Part shown: positions 8,946-16,798 of the stretch, in pieces
Layout: each line of letters begins with the position of its first letter
Position numbering within the stretch: position 1 is the stretch's first letter
DNA from: ZC4RG29 sp964521255
GTDB taxonomy: Bacteria > Bacteroidota > Bacteroidia > Cytophagales > Cyclobacteriaceae
Assembly: GCA_964521255.1 (NCBI GenBank)
Contig: CAZFRM010000021.1
Location: 16,483-80,482 of the forward strand
Reading direction: 5' to 3'
DNA length: 64,000 nt
Notes under the pieces: generated by a model
The model's database searches: none
What the model saw: only the letters and a program-made list of their open reading frames with translations
What the model was told of the DNA's origin: nothing
Made by a program: the position numbers and the translations under genes

Positions 8946-9992
8946 ATGAAAATCCTTATTCTTGGAAACATGGGGTATGTAGGCCCTGCAGTAGTTGACC
9001 GTTTAAGAAGCACTTATCCGCAGGCAACCCTTGTCGGTTATGATACCGGTTTCTTTGGTCACTGTGTCACAAACGTAGACCATCTACCGGAACGGAAACT
9101 TGATTGTCAGTATTTTGGTGATATTCGGAATAATATTCCTGACGAATTGTTAAAGGGAACTGATGCTATTGTAAATCTAGCGGCTATTTCCAATGATCCG
9201 ATGAGCTTTAAGTTTGAATCGGTTACGTTGGATGTAAATCATAAATCCGGCATAGAGGTGGCAAAAAAAGCAAAGGTATTTGGTGTTAAGTCCTTTGTTT
9301 TTGCCTCAAGTTGCAGTATGTATGGAGAAGCTACCGACGCTCCAAAAAAAGAAGACTCGTCGTTAAATCCATTGACAGCTTACGCCAGGTCAAAGGTTTT
9401 GACAGAACAGGACCTTAAGCCATTGGCAGATAAAAATTTCAAAGTAACATGCTTGCGATTCGCTACTGCCTGCGGAATGAGCCCTCGTTTAAGATTGGAC
9501 TTGGTGTTGAATGACTTCGTTGCTTGCGCCCTTTTGTTTAAGAAAATAACAATTCTGAGTGATGGGACTCCATGGAGGCCATTAATTAATATCAAGGATA
9601 TGGCGAGGGCTATCGATTGGGCCATTTGCAGGCCAGAATCTATTGGAGAATTTTTGGCAATAAACACAGGAACGACTAGCTGGAACTATCAGGTTAAAGA
9701 TCTGGCAGAGGCTGTGTCCTCTGTTGTCCCTGGTGTGGAGGTTTCCATTAACCCGGATGCTCCGGTGGATAAGAGGTCATATCGTGTTGACTTTAGCCTT
9801 TTTGAAAAACTTGCTCCAAATCATCAGCCCAAGCATGATTTAATTTCAACAGTAAAAGAAGTTAAAGAAGGCCTTGAACAAATGAACTTCAATGATGTGA
9901 ATTTCAGGAACTCTAGCCTTATACGTCTCAAAGTAATAACAAATCTGCAGGATAAAGGAAAAATCAACAATAATCTTGAATGGGTATCTTAA
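8946..9992 (+). CDS. NAD(P)-dependent epimerase/dehydratase, extended SDR family
   Basis: A 348-residue nucleotide-sugar SDR enzyme. The N-terminal dinucleotide-binding loop is G7-N-M-G-Y-V-G13. The active site has S-S-C-S-M-Y-G (about 121-127), and the Tyr-Lys pair is Y146-A-R-S-K150. The C-terminal substrate-binding part contains P-W-R-P-L-I-N-I-K-D-M-A-R-A, the usual sugar-nucleotide epimerase signature (R-x-x-x-H/N-V-x-D). It should act on an NDP-hexose in the cytoplasm, as an epimerase, 4-reductase or 4,6-dehydratase. It sits between the rfbF-like relic and a dead acyltransferase, in the same orientation as the C-methyltransferase upstream, so it may be the surviving part of one deoxysugar module. 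Confidence 0.85.
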   Translation: MKILILGNMGYVGPAVVDRLRSTYPQATLVGYDTGFFGHCVTNVDHLPERKLDCQYFGDIRNNIPDELLKGTDAIVNLAAISNDPMSFKFESVTLDVNHKSGIEVAKKAKVFGVKSFVFASSCSMYGEATDAPKKEDSSLNPLTAYARSKVLTEQDLKPLADKNFKVTCLRFATACGMSPRLRLDLVLNDFVACALLFKKITILSDGTPWRPLINIKDMARAIDWAICRPESIGEFLAINTGTTSWNYQVKDLAEAVSSVVPGVEVSINPDAPVDKRSYRVDFSLFEKLAPNHQPKHDLISTVKEVKEGLEQMNFNDVNFRNSSLIRLKVITNLQDKGKINNNLEWVS

Positions 9993-10092
9993 CGTAATTT
10001 ATCGATTGGGTTATTCGGCCAAGCCTGGTAGTTGTTGTTTGAACGAAGTGACTGAATGAATTTGATGCTCTTCAAACTATTGGTGGAAACTA

Positions 10093-10727
10093 ATGCTTTT
10101 TAATTCAATCGAATTTGGAATATTTGTACCGGTTGTCTTCATCCTCTATTGATTTTTCTTCAATAGGAATCTTAAGGCTCAAAATTTCTTTATTGTTCTT
10201 GCCAGTTACTTTACTTTTTTTATGGCTGGTGGAATTGGCGGTTTTTGACACTCGTGTTGTTTAGTACCGTGGTTGACTATTCAATTGGGCTATTACTTGC
10301 AAAACAGGAAAATCGCATTAAGAGAAGAACCGTGTTGTGGATCAGCATTATAGTAAATCTTGGGTTCTTAGGATTCTTCAAATATTACAATTTCCTTATT
10401 GAAAATTTTACTGTTGCGTTTTCTCTTTTAGGAAGAAAAATAAGTCCGGATTCTTTAAGCATTATCCTTCCCGTTGGGATTAGTTTTTATACCTTCCAGA
10501 GTTTGAGTTATACAGTCGATGTGTACAAGAGAAAACTTGAGCCAACCAAAGATCTGATTGCATTTGCAGCTTTTGTTACTTTTTGCCCGCAACTCGTTGC
10601 AGGTCCAATCGAAAGGGCGACTAATCTTTTACCTCAAGCCCTTTCCAGGCGGAGGTTTGATCAGGAAAGTTTGAAGCCCAAAGTGCCCGTGCTCACAGTC
10701 GAATGCCTCCTTTTCACAACACTATAG
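10093..10727 (+). pseudogene. Truncated, frameshifted MBOAT O-acyltransferase (AlgI/PatA-like)
   Basis: ATG 10093 opens M-L-F-N-S-I-E-F-G-I-F-V-P-V-V-F-I-L-Y, then TGA at 10150 where the family has Trp (Y-W-F-F). A frame change follows in a T-run near 10214-10221, where one T appears missing before Y-G-W-W-N-W-R-F. The frame then reads well through the hallmark S-I-I-L-P-V-G-I-S-F-Y-T-F-Q-S-L-S-Y and F-V-T-F-C-P-Q-L-V-A-G-P-I-E-R. It loses family likeness after about residue 190 and stops at 10727. MBOAT proteins are usually about 470 residues and carry the catalytic His in the missing half. This is therefore a dead gene that once O-acetylated a polysaccharide. Confidence 0.85.
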
Positions 10728-11894
10728 TGTGTATATCTCCGGAAATGCATTCATATCATTCAGCATTTTCGTGATCTCATCCTTGTAGACACCATTCATG
10801 ATAATCACCGCATCTGGCTTATACTCTTTTAAAAAATCAGGCTTAACATATCGCTTACCAATACCGGGTATGTAATTCCCTTCCATGTATGGATTAACGT
10901 CAACGACATAATCGATCAAGCCGATATCATTAAAATTAGTTAAAAAGCCCACGGATTTTGATCCGCCACCCCAGACCACTGTCTTCGAATTTTTCTGCTT
11001 CAACTCCGTTAATTTTTCTCGCCACCAGTTCAGTGTTTCGTTGATTTTAGTAGTGAACGACTTCGTGAGTTTGTACAACTCATCAACTGACTCTTCGAGT
11101 GGATGTACTTTAGTGGACATCTCCTTAACAGGTTTCGCCTCCACAAAGAGGTACTGTTCATCATACTCCAGATAGATATCCAATACTTCAAAACCATTTG
11201 CTCGGAATAGCCTCGCGAGTGATCCTGGACTGAAATACGTGCAGTGTTCATTAAAAATGTCCCAGAAGGCCTGTATTTTAAGAATCCTGACGATGCTCGG
11301 TACTTCAATTAAAACAGTGACACCTTCACGATCACCGATCGAATTTCTGATGGTTTTGAAAAATTCATCTGTGGCATGAATATGTTCAAGCGTATGGCGG
11401 CAGCAAATGCAATCTGCTTTCAACTCACCATGTTTTTCGGAATAAAATTCTTTGATAAATCTCAGGTTTGGATTGGGCGCTGTTCTTCCCGGAACCCACG
11501 CAGGGTCTATCCCTATACCCCGATTATTGCCCAACTCACAGAATAAAGATATAAAATCACCTTTGCCGCATCCGATTTCAATTACATCCTTATTTCTCAT
11601 TTCATAACGATCAATAAAGCGGTTGGTAACATCCGTGATAAACTTCCGGAAAGTAGGAGAGAACCCTTGCTGATCTTCATAGCCTTTCGTATAGTAATCG
11701 TATGATGTATCAAACGAAGAATTAAAGATAAATCCACAGTTGTGGCAAAAGCATAACTCAATATCCGTTCGGGGAATACTCAATGCCTCATTCTTATCTC
11801 TGATGTTAACGAGACTTTGGATCGGAGCATTTGGAATACGGAAGAAATCTTTAATGTTTTTGCTGTGACAGCAAGGACAGGCTAAGTGCTTCAT
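10722..11894 (-). CDS. C-methyltransferase family protein (second paralog)
   Basis: A 390-residue protein of the same three-part type as the gene at 6718, but distant in sequence. An N-terminal Cys cluster (C6, C8, C9 and C-F-C-H-N-C near 48-53) should bind zinc. The SAM-binding core has V-I-E-I-G-C-G-K-G-D-F (about 104-114) followed by C-R-H-T-L-E-H-I. The C-terminal domain has V-V-W-G-G-G-S-K-S-V-G-F. It is the last gene of the minus-strand unit rfbF-rfbC-methyltransferase, which suggests C-methylation of a CDP- or dTDP-activated keto-deoxysugar. Its stop overlaps by a few bases with the end of the convergent dead acyltransferase, consistent with a rearrangement point there. Confidence 0.85.
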   Translation of the reverse strand: MKHLACPCCHSKNIKDFFRIPNAPIQSLVNIRDKNEALSIPRTDIELCFCHNCGFIFNSSFDTSYDYYTKGYEDQQGFSPTFRKFITDVTNRFIDRYEMRNKDVIEIGCGKGDFISLFCELGNNRGIGIDPAWVPGRTAPNPNLRFIKEFYSEKHGELKADCICCRHTLEHIHATDEFFKTIRNSIGDREGVTVLIEVPSIVRILKIQAFWDIFNEHCTYFSPGSLARLFRANGFEVLDIYLEYDEQYLFVEAKPVKEMSTKVHPLEESVDELYKLTKSFTTKINETLNWWREKLTELKQKNSKTVVWGGGSKSVGFLTNFNDIGLIDYVVDVNPYMEGNYIPGIGKRYVKPDFLKEYKPDAVIIMNGVYKDEITKMLNDMNAFPEIYTL

Positions 11895-11970
11895 AAGTTA
11901 ACAGGCTTGAGAATTCGATGGTTGAAATAACAAATGATTTTAGTGAGCTGCTGGTATGCCTTTCGATCCA

Positions 11971-12522
11971 TTATTTCAATCTATCAAGGGTAAAATTGGG
12001 GTGGCTCATATCCTTTTCAGTATAAATTTCTATGGGTACCGGCCATTCGATATTAAATGCTGTATCATTCCAACGAATGCCTCTCTCTACTTGTGGCGTA
12101 TAGAATTCGGTAACCGGATAGTATACCTCGCAATCGTCTTCCAGTGACACAAATCCATGGGCAAAATACTCGGGCACATAGACCATTCGGTAATTCGCTT
12201 CAGAAAGTTCATGGCCTATCCATTGCATAAAAGTAGGAGAGTCTGGTCTGAGGTCAATAATTACATCATATATCCTTCCTCGGGTGCAGCGAATAAATTT
12301 TGCTTCTCCATAAGGTGCAGCCTGAAAGTGCATACCGCGTATCGTCCCTTTCTTGTTCGTTCGTGAGGTATTGATCTGGGCAATTTTTGCTGTGAGACCG
12401 TGAGCTTCAAATTCTTTTGCACACCATGCCCTTCCAAAAAATCCGCGATGGTCTTCAATTTTTTGCACTTCAATAAGGTAAGCACCCGGCAGCTTAGTTT
12501 CAGTAAAAGTCATAAAACTCAA
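11971..12522 (-). CDS. rfbC: dTDP-4-dehydrorhamnose 3,5-epimerase family protein
   Basis: A 183-residue cupin of the RmlC family, normal length. It begins with T-E-T-K-L-P-G-A-Y-L-I-E and H-R-G-F-F-G-R. The signature K-G-T-I-R-G-M-H-F-Q contains the catalytic His (H65), and R-G-R-I-Y-D-V-I-I-D-L-R follows. RmlC enzymes epimerise C3 and/or C5 of a 4-keto-6-deoxyhexose nucleotide. Because it sits 5 bases after a glucose-1-phosphate cytidylyltransferase gene, its substrate may be a CDP-sugar rather than dTDP-4-keto-rhamnose; rmlA, rmlB and rmlD are not in this window. A decayed partial copy lies at 13583-13872. Confidence 0.85.
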   Translation of the reverse strand: MSFMTFTETKLPGAYLIEVQKIEDHRGFFGRAWCAKEFEAHGLTAKIAQINTSRTNKKGTIRGMHFQAAPYGEAKFIRCTRGRIYDVIIDLRPDSPTFMQWIGHELSEANYRMVYVPEYFAHGFVSLEDDCEVYYPVTEFYTPQVERGIRWNDTAFNIEWPVPIEIYTEKDMSHPNFTLDRLK

Positions 12523-12527
12523 TTAGA

Positions 12528-13316
12528 TTAGCTTTCCCAAATTTTCCATGGAGCGTTTCCAAGTGCCCATAGACCTTCCAAATACATTTTATCACGGAGT
12601 GTGTCCATAGGTTGCCAGAAGCCGGTATGCCTAAAGGCATTCAGTTGACCGTTCTTTGCTAAATTTTCCAGTGGTTTCTTTTCAAAAACAGTTTCATCGC
12701 CATCAATATAATTGAAAACCCCTGGCTCAAGAACAAAAAAACCTCCATTTATCCAGGCCGTACTATCGCCTTCACCCTGTGGTTTCTCCTGAAAATATTT
12801 AATCTTAGATTCCCCTGGCTGAAGATTAAAAATACCGAACCGTCCATGTTGACGCACTGAAGTCAAGGTGGCCAATGCGCCTGAATTTTTATGTTGCAGG
12901 ATTAGATCGTTAATGTTTAAATCACTGACACCATCGCCGTAGGTCATGCAAAACGTCTCATTACCCAGGTAATCTTTTACCCGTTGGAGACGACCTCCGG
13001 TCATTGTATTTAATCCGGTATCGACCAAAGTCACATTCCACGGCTCAGCATGCATTTTGAGTATTTTCATGCTGTTATTCTTCATATCAAATGTCACGTC
13101 TGCATTATGAAGAAAATAATTCGAAAAATATTCTTTAATCACATTGGCCTTATATCCGCAGCAGATAATGAAGTCATTTAAGCCATAGTGTGAATATATT
13201 TTCATAATGTGCCAGAGAATGGGCATGCCACCAATTTCAACCATTGGCTTTGGACGTATTCCGCTTTCTTCACTTATCCGAGTACCATACCCTCCGGCAA
13301 GGATTACTACTTTCAT
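12528..13316 (-). CDS. rfbF: Glucose-1-phosphate cytidylyltransferase
   Basis: A 262-residue enzyme of full family length. The N-terminus M-K-V-V-I-L-A-G-G-Y-G-T-R is the nucleotide-binding loop, followed by K-P-M-V-E-I-G-G-M-P-I-L-W-H-I. Further signatures are Y-G-D-G-V-S-D (metal/nucleotide binding), W-I-N-G-G-F-F-V and H-T-G-F-W-Q-P-M-D-T. It makes CDP-glucose from CTP and glucose-1-phosphate, the entry to CDP-deoxysugars. The usual next enzyme, CDP-glucose 4,6-dehydratase (rfbG), is absent from the window. It is the first well-supported gene of the minus-strand unit with rfbC (5-base gap) and the methyltransferase. It is distinct from the rfbF-like family at 8010, 15254 and 18803. Confidence 0.9.
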   Translation of the reverse strand: MKVVILAGGYGTRISEESGIRPKPMVEIGGMPILWHIMKIYSHYGLNDFIICCGYKANVIKEYFSNYFLHNADVTFDMKNNSMKILKMHAEPWNVTLVDTGLNTMTGGRLQRVKDYLGNETFCMTYGDGVSDLNINDLILQHKNSGALATLTSVRQHGRFGIFNLQPGESKIKYFQEKPQGEGDSTAWINGGFFVLEPGVFNYIDGDETVFEKKPLENLAKNGQLNAFRHTGFWQPMDTLRDKMYLEGLWALGNAPWKIWES

Positions 13317-13441
13317 TTATTAGTGATTAATTTTGTTTTTACCGATTCCAATATGCAAAATTTATTCGGGTTGATATAGCCAATATAATGTCCGAAGAAC
13401 TCGTAGTTTTCATAAAAGTAGGCCTTTGCGAAGGTATACAT
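13313..13441 (-). CDS. Possible 42-residue ORF or gene remnant ahead of rfbF
   Basis: From ATG at 13441 a short frame encodes Y-F-Y-E-N-Y-E-F-F-G-H-Y-I-G-Y-I and ends in TGA overlapping the rfbF ATG (ATGA). The coupled overlap and aromatic, non-random composition suggest the 3' end of a former gene of this operon rather than chance. An in-frame stop lies only a few codons upstream, so if it was longer it is now truncated. No family was recognised. Confidence 0.3.
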   Translation of the reverse strand: MYTFAKAYFYENYEFFGHYIGYINPNKFCILESVKTKLITNK

Positions 13442-13464
13442 CAATGATGGAGTTGGTGCGCATT

Positions 13465-13480
13465 AATGATCTAAATCATT
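13465..13480. repeat. AT-rich palindrome, first copy
   Basis: AATGAT-CTAA-ATCATT forms 6-base perfect arms. A related perfect palindrome lies at 15025-15038. The two flank the relic and glycosyltransferase block 13.5-15.0 kb, so they may be ends or leftovers of one duplicated sequence or a shared operator. Confidence 0.4.
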
Positions 13481-13539
13481 GAATCCTAGGTTTTTTAAAC
13501 TAAATCACTTTGTCTGTCTAAACCTTTAATCTATCGGTT

Positions 13540-13580
13540 ATGAAAGTAGTTTTGTTTGTGGCGTCCAGGGGATGCGCATC
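13540..13580 (+). pseudogene. 5' fragment of a third rfbF-like gene copy
   Basis: ATGAAAGTAGTTTTG followed, after a one-base loss, by codons for C-G-V-Q-G-M-R-I matches the start of the rfbF-like genes at 8010 and 15254 (M-K-V-V-L-F-C-G-G-Q-G-M-R-L). The match breaks at about 13580, exactly where a piece of a minus-strand rfbC copy begins. It is a recombination scar. Confidence 0.65.
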
Positions 13581-13582
13581 GC

Positions 13583-13978
13583 ATAAAAGTAGGGAGGCTG
13601 GTCTTAGATCAATGATAACAGCATATATTCTTCCTTTTGTGCATCGGATAAATTTAGCCTCTCCGTAAGGTGCGATTTGGTAATGCATGCCTCTTATAGT
13701 TCCTTTCTTTTTTGTACAGGAGGTATTCATCTGGGCAATTTTCGGTGAGAGCATGAGCTTCAAATTATCTCGCGCACCAAGCTCTTCAAAAAAAAACCGT
13801 GTTGGTCTTCAATTTTTTGCACCTCTATAACATAGGCTCCCGGTAGCTTCGTTTCAGTAAAAATCATAAGGTCAGTTGCTAATCGTTCAAATTTTCCGCC
13901 TATCATCGTATCTGGTCCCGCATCCGCAAGGTTCGCACTCCACGGCTCTTCACGCATCTTGAGAACTTTCATTGTCAA
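13583..13978 (-). pseudogene. Scrambled relic of an rfbF-rfbC gene pair
   Basis: Reading the minus strand from 13978, a piece of rfbF (M-K-V-L-K-M-R-E-E-P-W, D-T-M-I-G-G-K) is fused directly to the start of an rfbC copy (I-F-T-E-T-K-L-P-G-A-Y-V-I-E-V). After a frameshift near 13780-13800, rfbC continues with K-I-A-Q-M-N-T-S-C and K-G-T-I-R-G-M-H-Y-Q to R-I-Y-A-V-I-I-D-L-R-P. It breaks off at about 13583. Relative to the intact rfbF and rfbC at 12528-13316 and 11971-12522, the second half of rfbF and the last third of rfbC are missing. It is clearly dead. Confidence 0.8.
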
Positions 13979-14013
13979 TGATTATTTTGCTCAAAATTTA
14001 AACTCTATCCTCA

Positions 14014-14955
14014 TCACTTAACCATTTGCTCCTCCAACCGACTTTCGGAACCAGTAAAAAATTTTTTGAGTTTTTGCCAACCCACTCTGCAATACCTCTT
14101 GGGATAACCGCGGTAAAGAATTACAGAAACTGTTAAGAAACCTAATAAGATTCTGTGTAGACGGGATAATTTATTAAAAATTTCATGCTGATTGATCATT
14201 TTATAAGCGTCAACCGCAATCTTCACATGGGGAAGCCGTGCAACCCAATCTGGTTCATCCAGCGACCGGGCAAACTTAAGCCAATTGCCGGATGAACCCC
14301 CAAGGTATTTATTATAAAACTTAAAATCCTCCAAGACGGCAAATTTTCCAAGAAAGGCAAGGCTTGCTATAAAATGGTAATCATATCCCCAAACCTTGGG
14401 CACAAACGCTGCTCGTTGAGCAAGTTCACGTCTCATGAGCCCATGAAACATCCCCACCCACCTTATCCTAGAATAGTATTGTGCAACACGTTTGTAAGGA
14501 TTGTCACTGGTTAGATTGAAATTATTTTCATCATGAGCAAATTCATCTTCAGCACCAGCAGCTCTCCTGAAGTATCTCAGTTGACCTGCGGCATTAGCGA
14601 AATCAGGATGTTTTTCCAGAAAATCAACGATATTAAACAGGGCACCTTTTTCGAAGGTATCATCATCAGCAGTCCACATAAAGTATTTCCCAGTGGCTTG
14701 CTTTAAAACATAAAAAGTATTGTGATAAATGCCAATATTCTCCTTTTGTTTATGGTATTGAACCCCTGGCTGCTTTTTTGCAAATTCCGCAACGATTTCG
14801 GCCGTGTTATCAGTTGAACAATTATCTGAAATAATTATCTCAAGGTTTGGATATCCCTGAGCCATGACCGAATCCAACATCCTACGTAGACCTTCGCCTC
14901 CGTTGTAAGTAGGGAGCCCAATACTAACCAATGGGTAAATACTTTTATCCTTCAT
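14014..14955 (-). CDS. Glycosyltransferase family 2
   Basis: Start chosen at ATG 14955 (M-K-D-K-S-I-Y-P-L-V-S-I-G-L-P), as family members begin just before the first strand; an upstream ATG at 14988 and a TTG at 15003 are alternatives. The 313-residue product has the GT-A core: L-V-S-I-G-L-P-T-Y-N-G, I-I-S-D-N-C-S-T-D-N-T, and the metal-binding W-T-A-D-D-D-T-F near residue 90-100. A hydrophobic stretch near the C-terminus (L-G-F-L-T-V-S-V-I-L-Y) may associate with the membrane. It should transfer a sugar to the lipid-linked repeat unit of the polysaccharide. It is isolated between relics, so it may be transcribed alone. Confidence 0.85.
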   Translation of the reverse strand: MKDKSIYPLVSIGLPTYNGGEGLRRMLDSVMAQGYPNLEIIISDNCSTDNTAEIVAEFAKKQPGVQYHKQKENIGIYHNTFYVLKQATGKYFMWTADDDTFEKGALFNIVDFLEKHPDFANAAGQLRYFRRAAGAEDEFAHDENNFNLTSDNPYKRVAQYYSRIRWVGMFHGLMRRELAQRAAFVPKVWGYDYHFIASLAFLGKFAVLEDFKFYNKYLGGSSGNWLKFARSLDEPDWVARLPHVKIAVDAYKMINQHEIFNKLSRLHRILLGFLTVSVILYRGYPKRYCRVGWQKLKKFFTGSESRLEEQMVK

Positions 14956-15024
14956 ACTTATGAAATTTTCTTCTAAAATAGATTCCATGAAAAGGCGCAC
15001 CAATGATAACTGAGATCAGACCTA

Positions 15025-15038
15025 ATGATTTAAATCAT
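15025..15038. repeat. AT-rich palindrome, second copy
   Basis: ATGATTTAAATCAT is a perfect 14-base palindrome upstream of the intact rfbF-like gene and of the divergent glycosyltransferase. It is closely related to the copy at 13465-13480. A looser relative (ATGAT, 9-base spacer, ATCAT) sits near 15128. Confidence 0.4.
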
Positions 15039-15253
15039 CGGCCGCAAACCAAGGACGAAAGATAAGGAAATTCCAAACGTACCTGTCTTGAACTACTTGT
15101 TTGCGAACCAGTTATGATTCTTGTCATAAATGATTGAAATCTTATCATTCAACAACTTGCGTCATTGAAAATAGGTCACCTGCAAATATATCTTTGAGAT
15201 TAATAAAGGCATTTTTTAAAATATTTATAACCTATAACTTTAATCTTACCATT

Positions 15254-16060
15254 ATGAAAGTTGTTCTTTTTTGTGGAGGTCAGGGTATGAGACTCAGAGA
15301 GTATTCTGAAAAAATACCTAAGCCCATGGTGCCCATTGGCTATCGCCCTGTTTTGTGGCACGTTATGAAGTACTATGCTCATTTTGGCCATAAAGATTTC
15401 ATCTTGTGCTTAGGGCATCAGGCCGATGTAATTAAAGATTACTTTGTGAATTACCATGAGTATGTTTCAAATGACTTTGTACTGAATAAAGGCACTCAGG
15501 TAAATCTCCTTAATAAGGATATCGAGGATTGGAATATAACCTTCGCATTCACAGGAGTTAACTCAAATATTGGTGAACGTTTATCTGCCGCTAAAAAATA
15601 TTTGGAAGGGGAAGAAATGTTCCTCGCTAATTATTCAGATGGTCTAACTAACCTACCACTGGACGACGTTATTTCTAAATTCAAGAACTCAAATAACGTA
15701 GGTTCATTTATGGCTGCTAAACCCACTCGGAGTTTCCACGTGGCAATCTTAGATGAAGGGGATAATGTGTCAAGCATTTCACCTTTGAATGAAATGAAGT
15801 CAACGTGGGTTAATGCGGGCTACTTTGTTTTTCGCAAGGAGATTTTTGATTACATTAAACCAGGAGAAGAACTCGTTGAAGAGCCTTTCCAGCGATTGAT
15901 CAGGGAAAGAAAGCTTATGGCATATCCATATGAAGGGGCATTCCATACAATGGATACATTTAAAGAGAAACAGGCATTGGATGACATGTATGCGAAGGGA
16001 GACACGCCTTGGCAGGTTTGGAAAACGAAAGACTTTCAACAGCAACTTAGGGCATGTTAA
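15254..16060 (+). CDS. Sugar-1-phosphate nucleotidyltransferase, rfbF-like (intact copy)
   Basis: Start at ATG 15254, where the product begins M-K-V-V-L-F-C-G-G-Q-G-M-R-L; the frame is open from 15134 but that extension is not conserved in the relic copies. The 268-residue enzyme has the nucleotidyltransferase loop, K-P-M-V-P-I-G-Y-R-P-V-L-W-H, G-H-Q-A-D-V-I-K-D-Y-F, Y-S-D-G-L-T (metal site), W-V-N-A-G-Y-F-V-F and H-T-M-D-T-F-K-E-K. Relatives are annotated as glucose-1-phosphate cytidylyltransferase, but it forms a clearly separate subfamily from the gene at 12528, so the sugar and nucleotide are unsure. It overlaps the PIG-L gene by 7 bases. Three broken relatives lie nearby. Confidence 0.85.
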   Translation: MKVVLFCGGQGMRLREYSEKIPKPMVPIGYRPVLWHVMKYYAHFGHKDFILCLGHQADVIKDYFVNYHEYVSNDFVLNKGTQVNLLNKDIEDWNITFAFTGVNSNIGERLSAAKKYLEGEEMFLANYSDGLTNLPLDDVISKFKNSNNVGSFMAAKPTRSFHVAILDEGDNVSSISPLNEMKSTWVNAGYFVFRKEIFDYIKPGEELVEEPFQRLIRERKLMAYPYEGAFHTMDTFKEKQALDDMYAKGDTPWQVWKTKDFQQQLRAC

Positions 16061-16698
16061 CATTCCGGTTTGACGAGAGAAGAGAAGGTCTTAACCTTTT
16101 ACTTCTTGGAGCTCATTGTGATGATATTGAAATCGGCTGTGGCGCAACAATATTGAAGTTAATTGAAAAGTATAAGATAGGACATATTAAATGGGTTGTC
16201 TTTGCGTCGAACGTTGAGCGCGAAAAGGAAGCAAGAGCTTGTGCTGAATACTTCTTGGAGAAAGTGTCATCCAAGGAAATCATTATAAAAGATTTTAGAG
16301 ACGGTTTTTTTCCTCAGATGAGGTCTGAGATAAAGAATCTTTTTGAAGGCTTGAAGGATGGTTTTAGCCCAGATATTATTTTCACACACTATCAGCATGA
16401 CCTTCACCAGGACCATCGGTTGCTTGCGCAATTGACCTGGAATACATTCAGGGATCACCTTATCTTTGAGTATGAGATTCCTAAATATGATGGTGATCTT
16501 GGAAATCCGCAGTTTTTCGTAGAGATCAAGGAGGAATTAATTGATAAAAAAGTCAGGGCCCTTTTAAAGTACTATTTATCTCAATCAGGAAAGCACTGGT
16601 TTGATAGAGAGACGTTCTATTCGATTATGCGCTTACGCGGGATGCAGTCGGCATGTAAGTATGCAGAAGCATTTTATATTCGCAAGGTAAAATCTTAG
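16054..16698 (+). CDS. PIG-L/LmbE family deacetylase
   Basis: A 214-residue zinc hydrolase. The start of the domain shows L-L-L-L-G-A-H21-C-D23-D24-I-E, the typical A-H-x-D-D zinc and base motif, and the second metal motif is H118-Q-D-H121-R. Family members remove N-acetyl groups from amino sugars or related small molecules. It overlaps the preceding nucleotidyltransferase by 7 bases, so it probably acts on the same sugar nucleotide or on its product, giving a free amine that could be re-acylated. A 100-base gap separates it from the next glycosyltransferase. Confidence 0.9.
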   Translation: MLTFRFDERREGLNLLLLGAHCDDIEIGCGATILKLIEKYKIGHIKWVVFASNVEREKEARACAEYFLEKVSSKEIIIKDFRDGFFPQMRSEIKNLFEGLKDGFSPDIIFTHYQHDLHQDHRLLAQLTWNTFRDHLIFEYEIPKYDGDLGNPQFFVEIKEELIDKKVRALLKYYLSQSGKHWFDRETFYSIMRLRGMQSACKYAEAFYIRKVKS

Positions 16699-16798
16699 AT
16701 TTTTTCGGATTAACATTGATGGAAGGATGATTGACGGTGGCATAAGATGAAATCAAAGGGTATCAAATCTACAACCTAATGGAGGAACTATATCTAAG

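Noticed and set aside
11956..12366. Plus-strand frames of 60-70 residues over the rfbC gene
   Set aside because: rfbC on the minus strand has full family motifs; these are antisense shadows.
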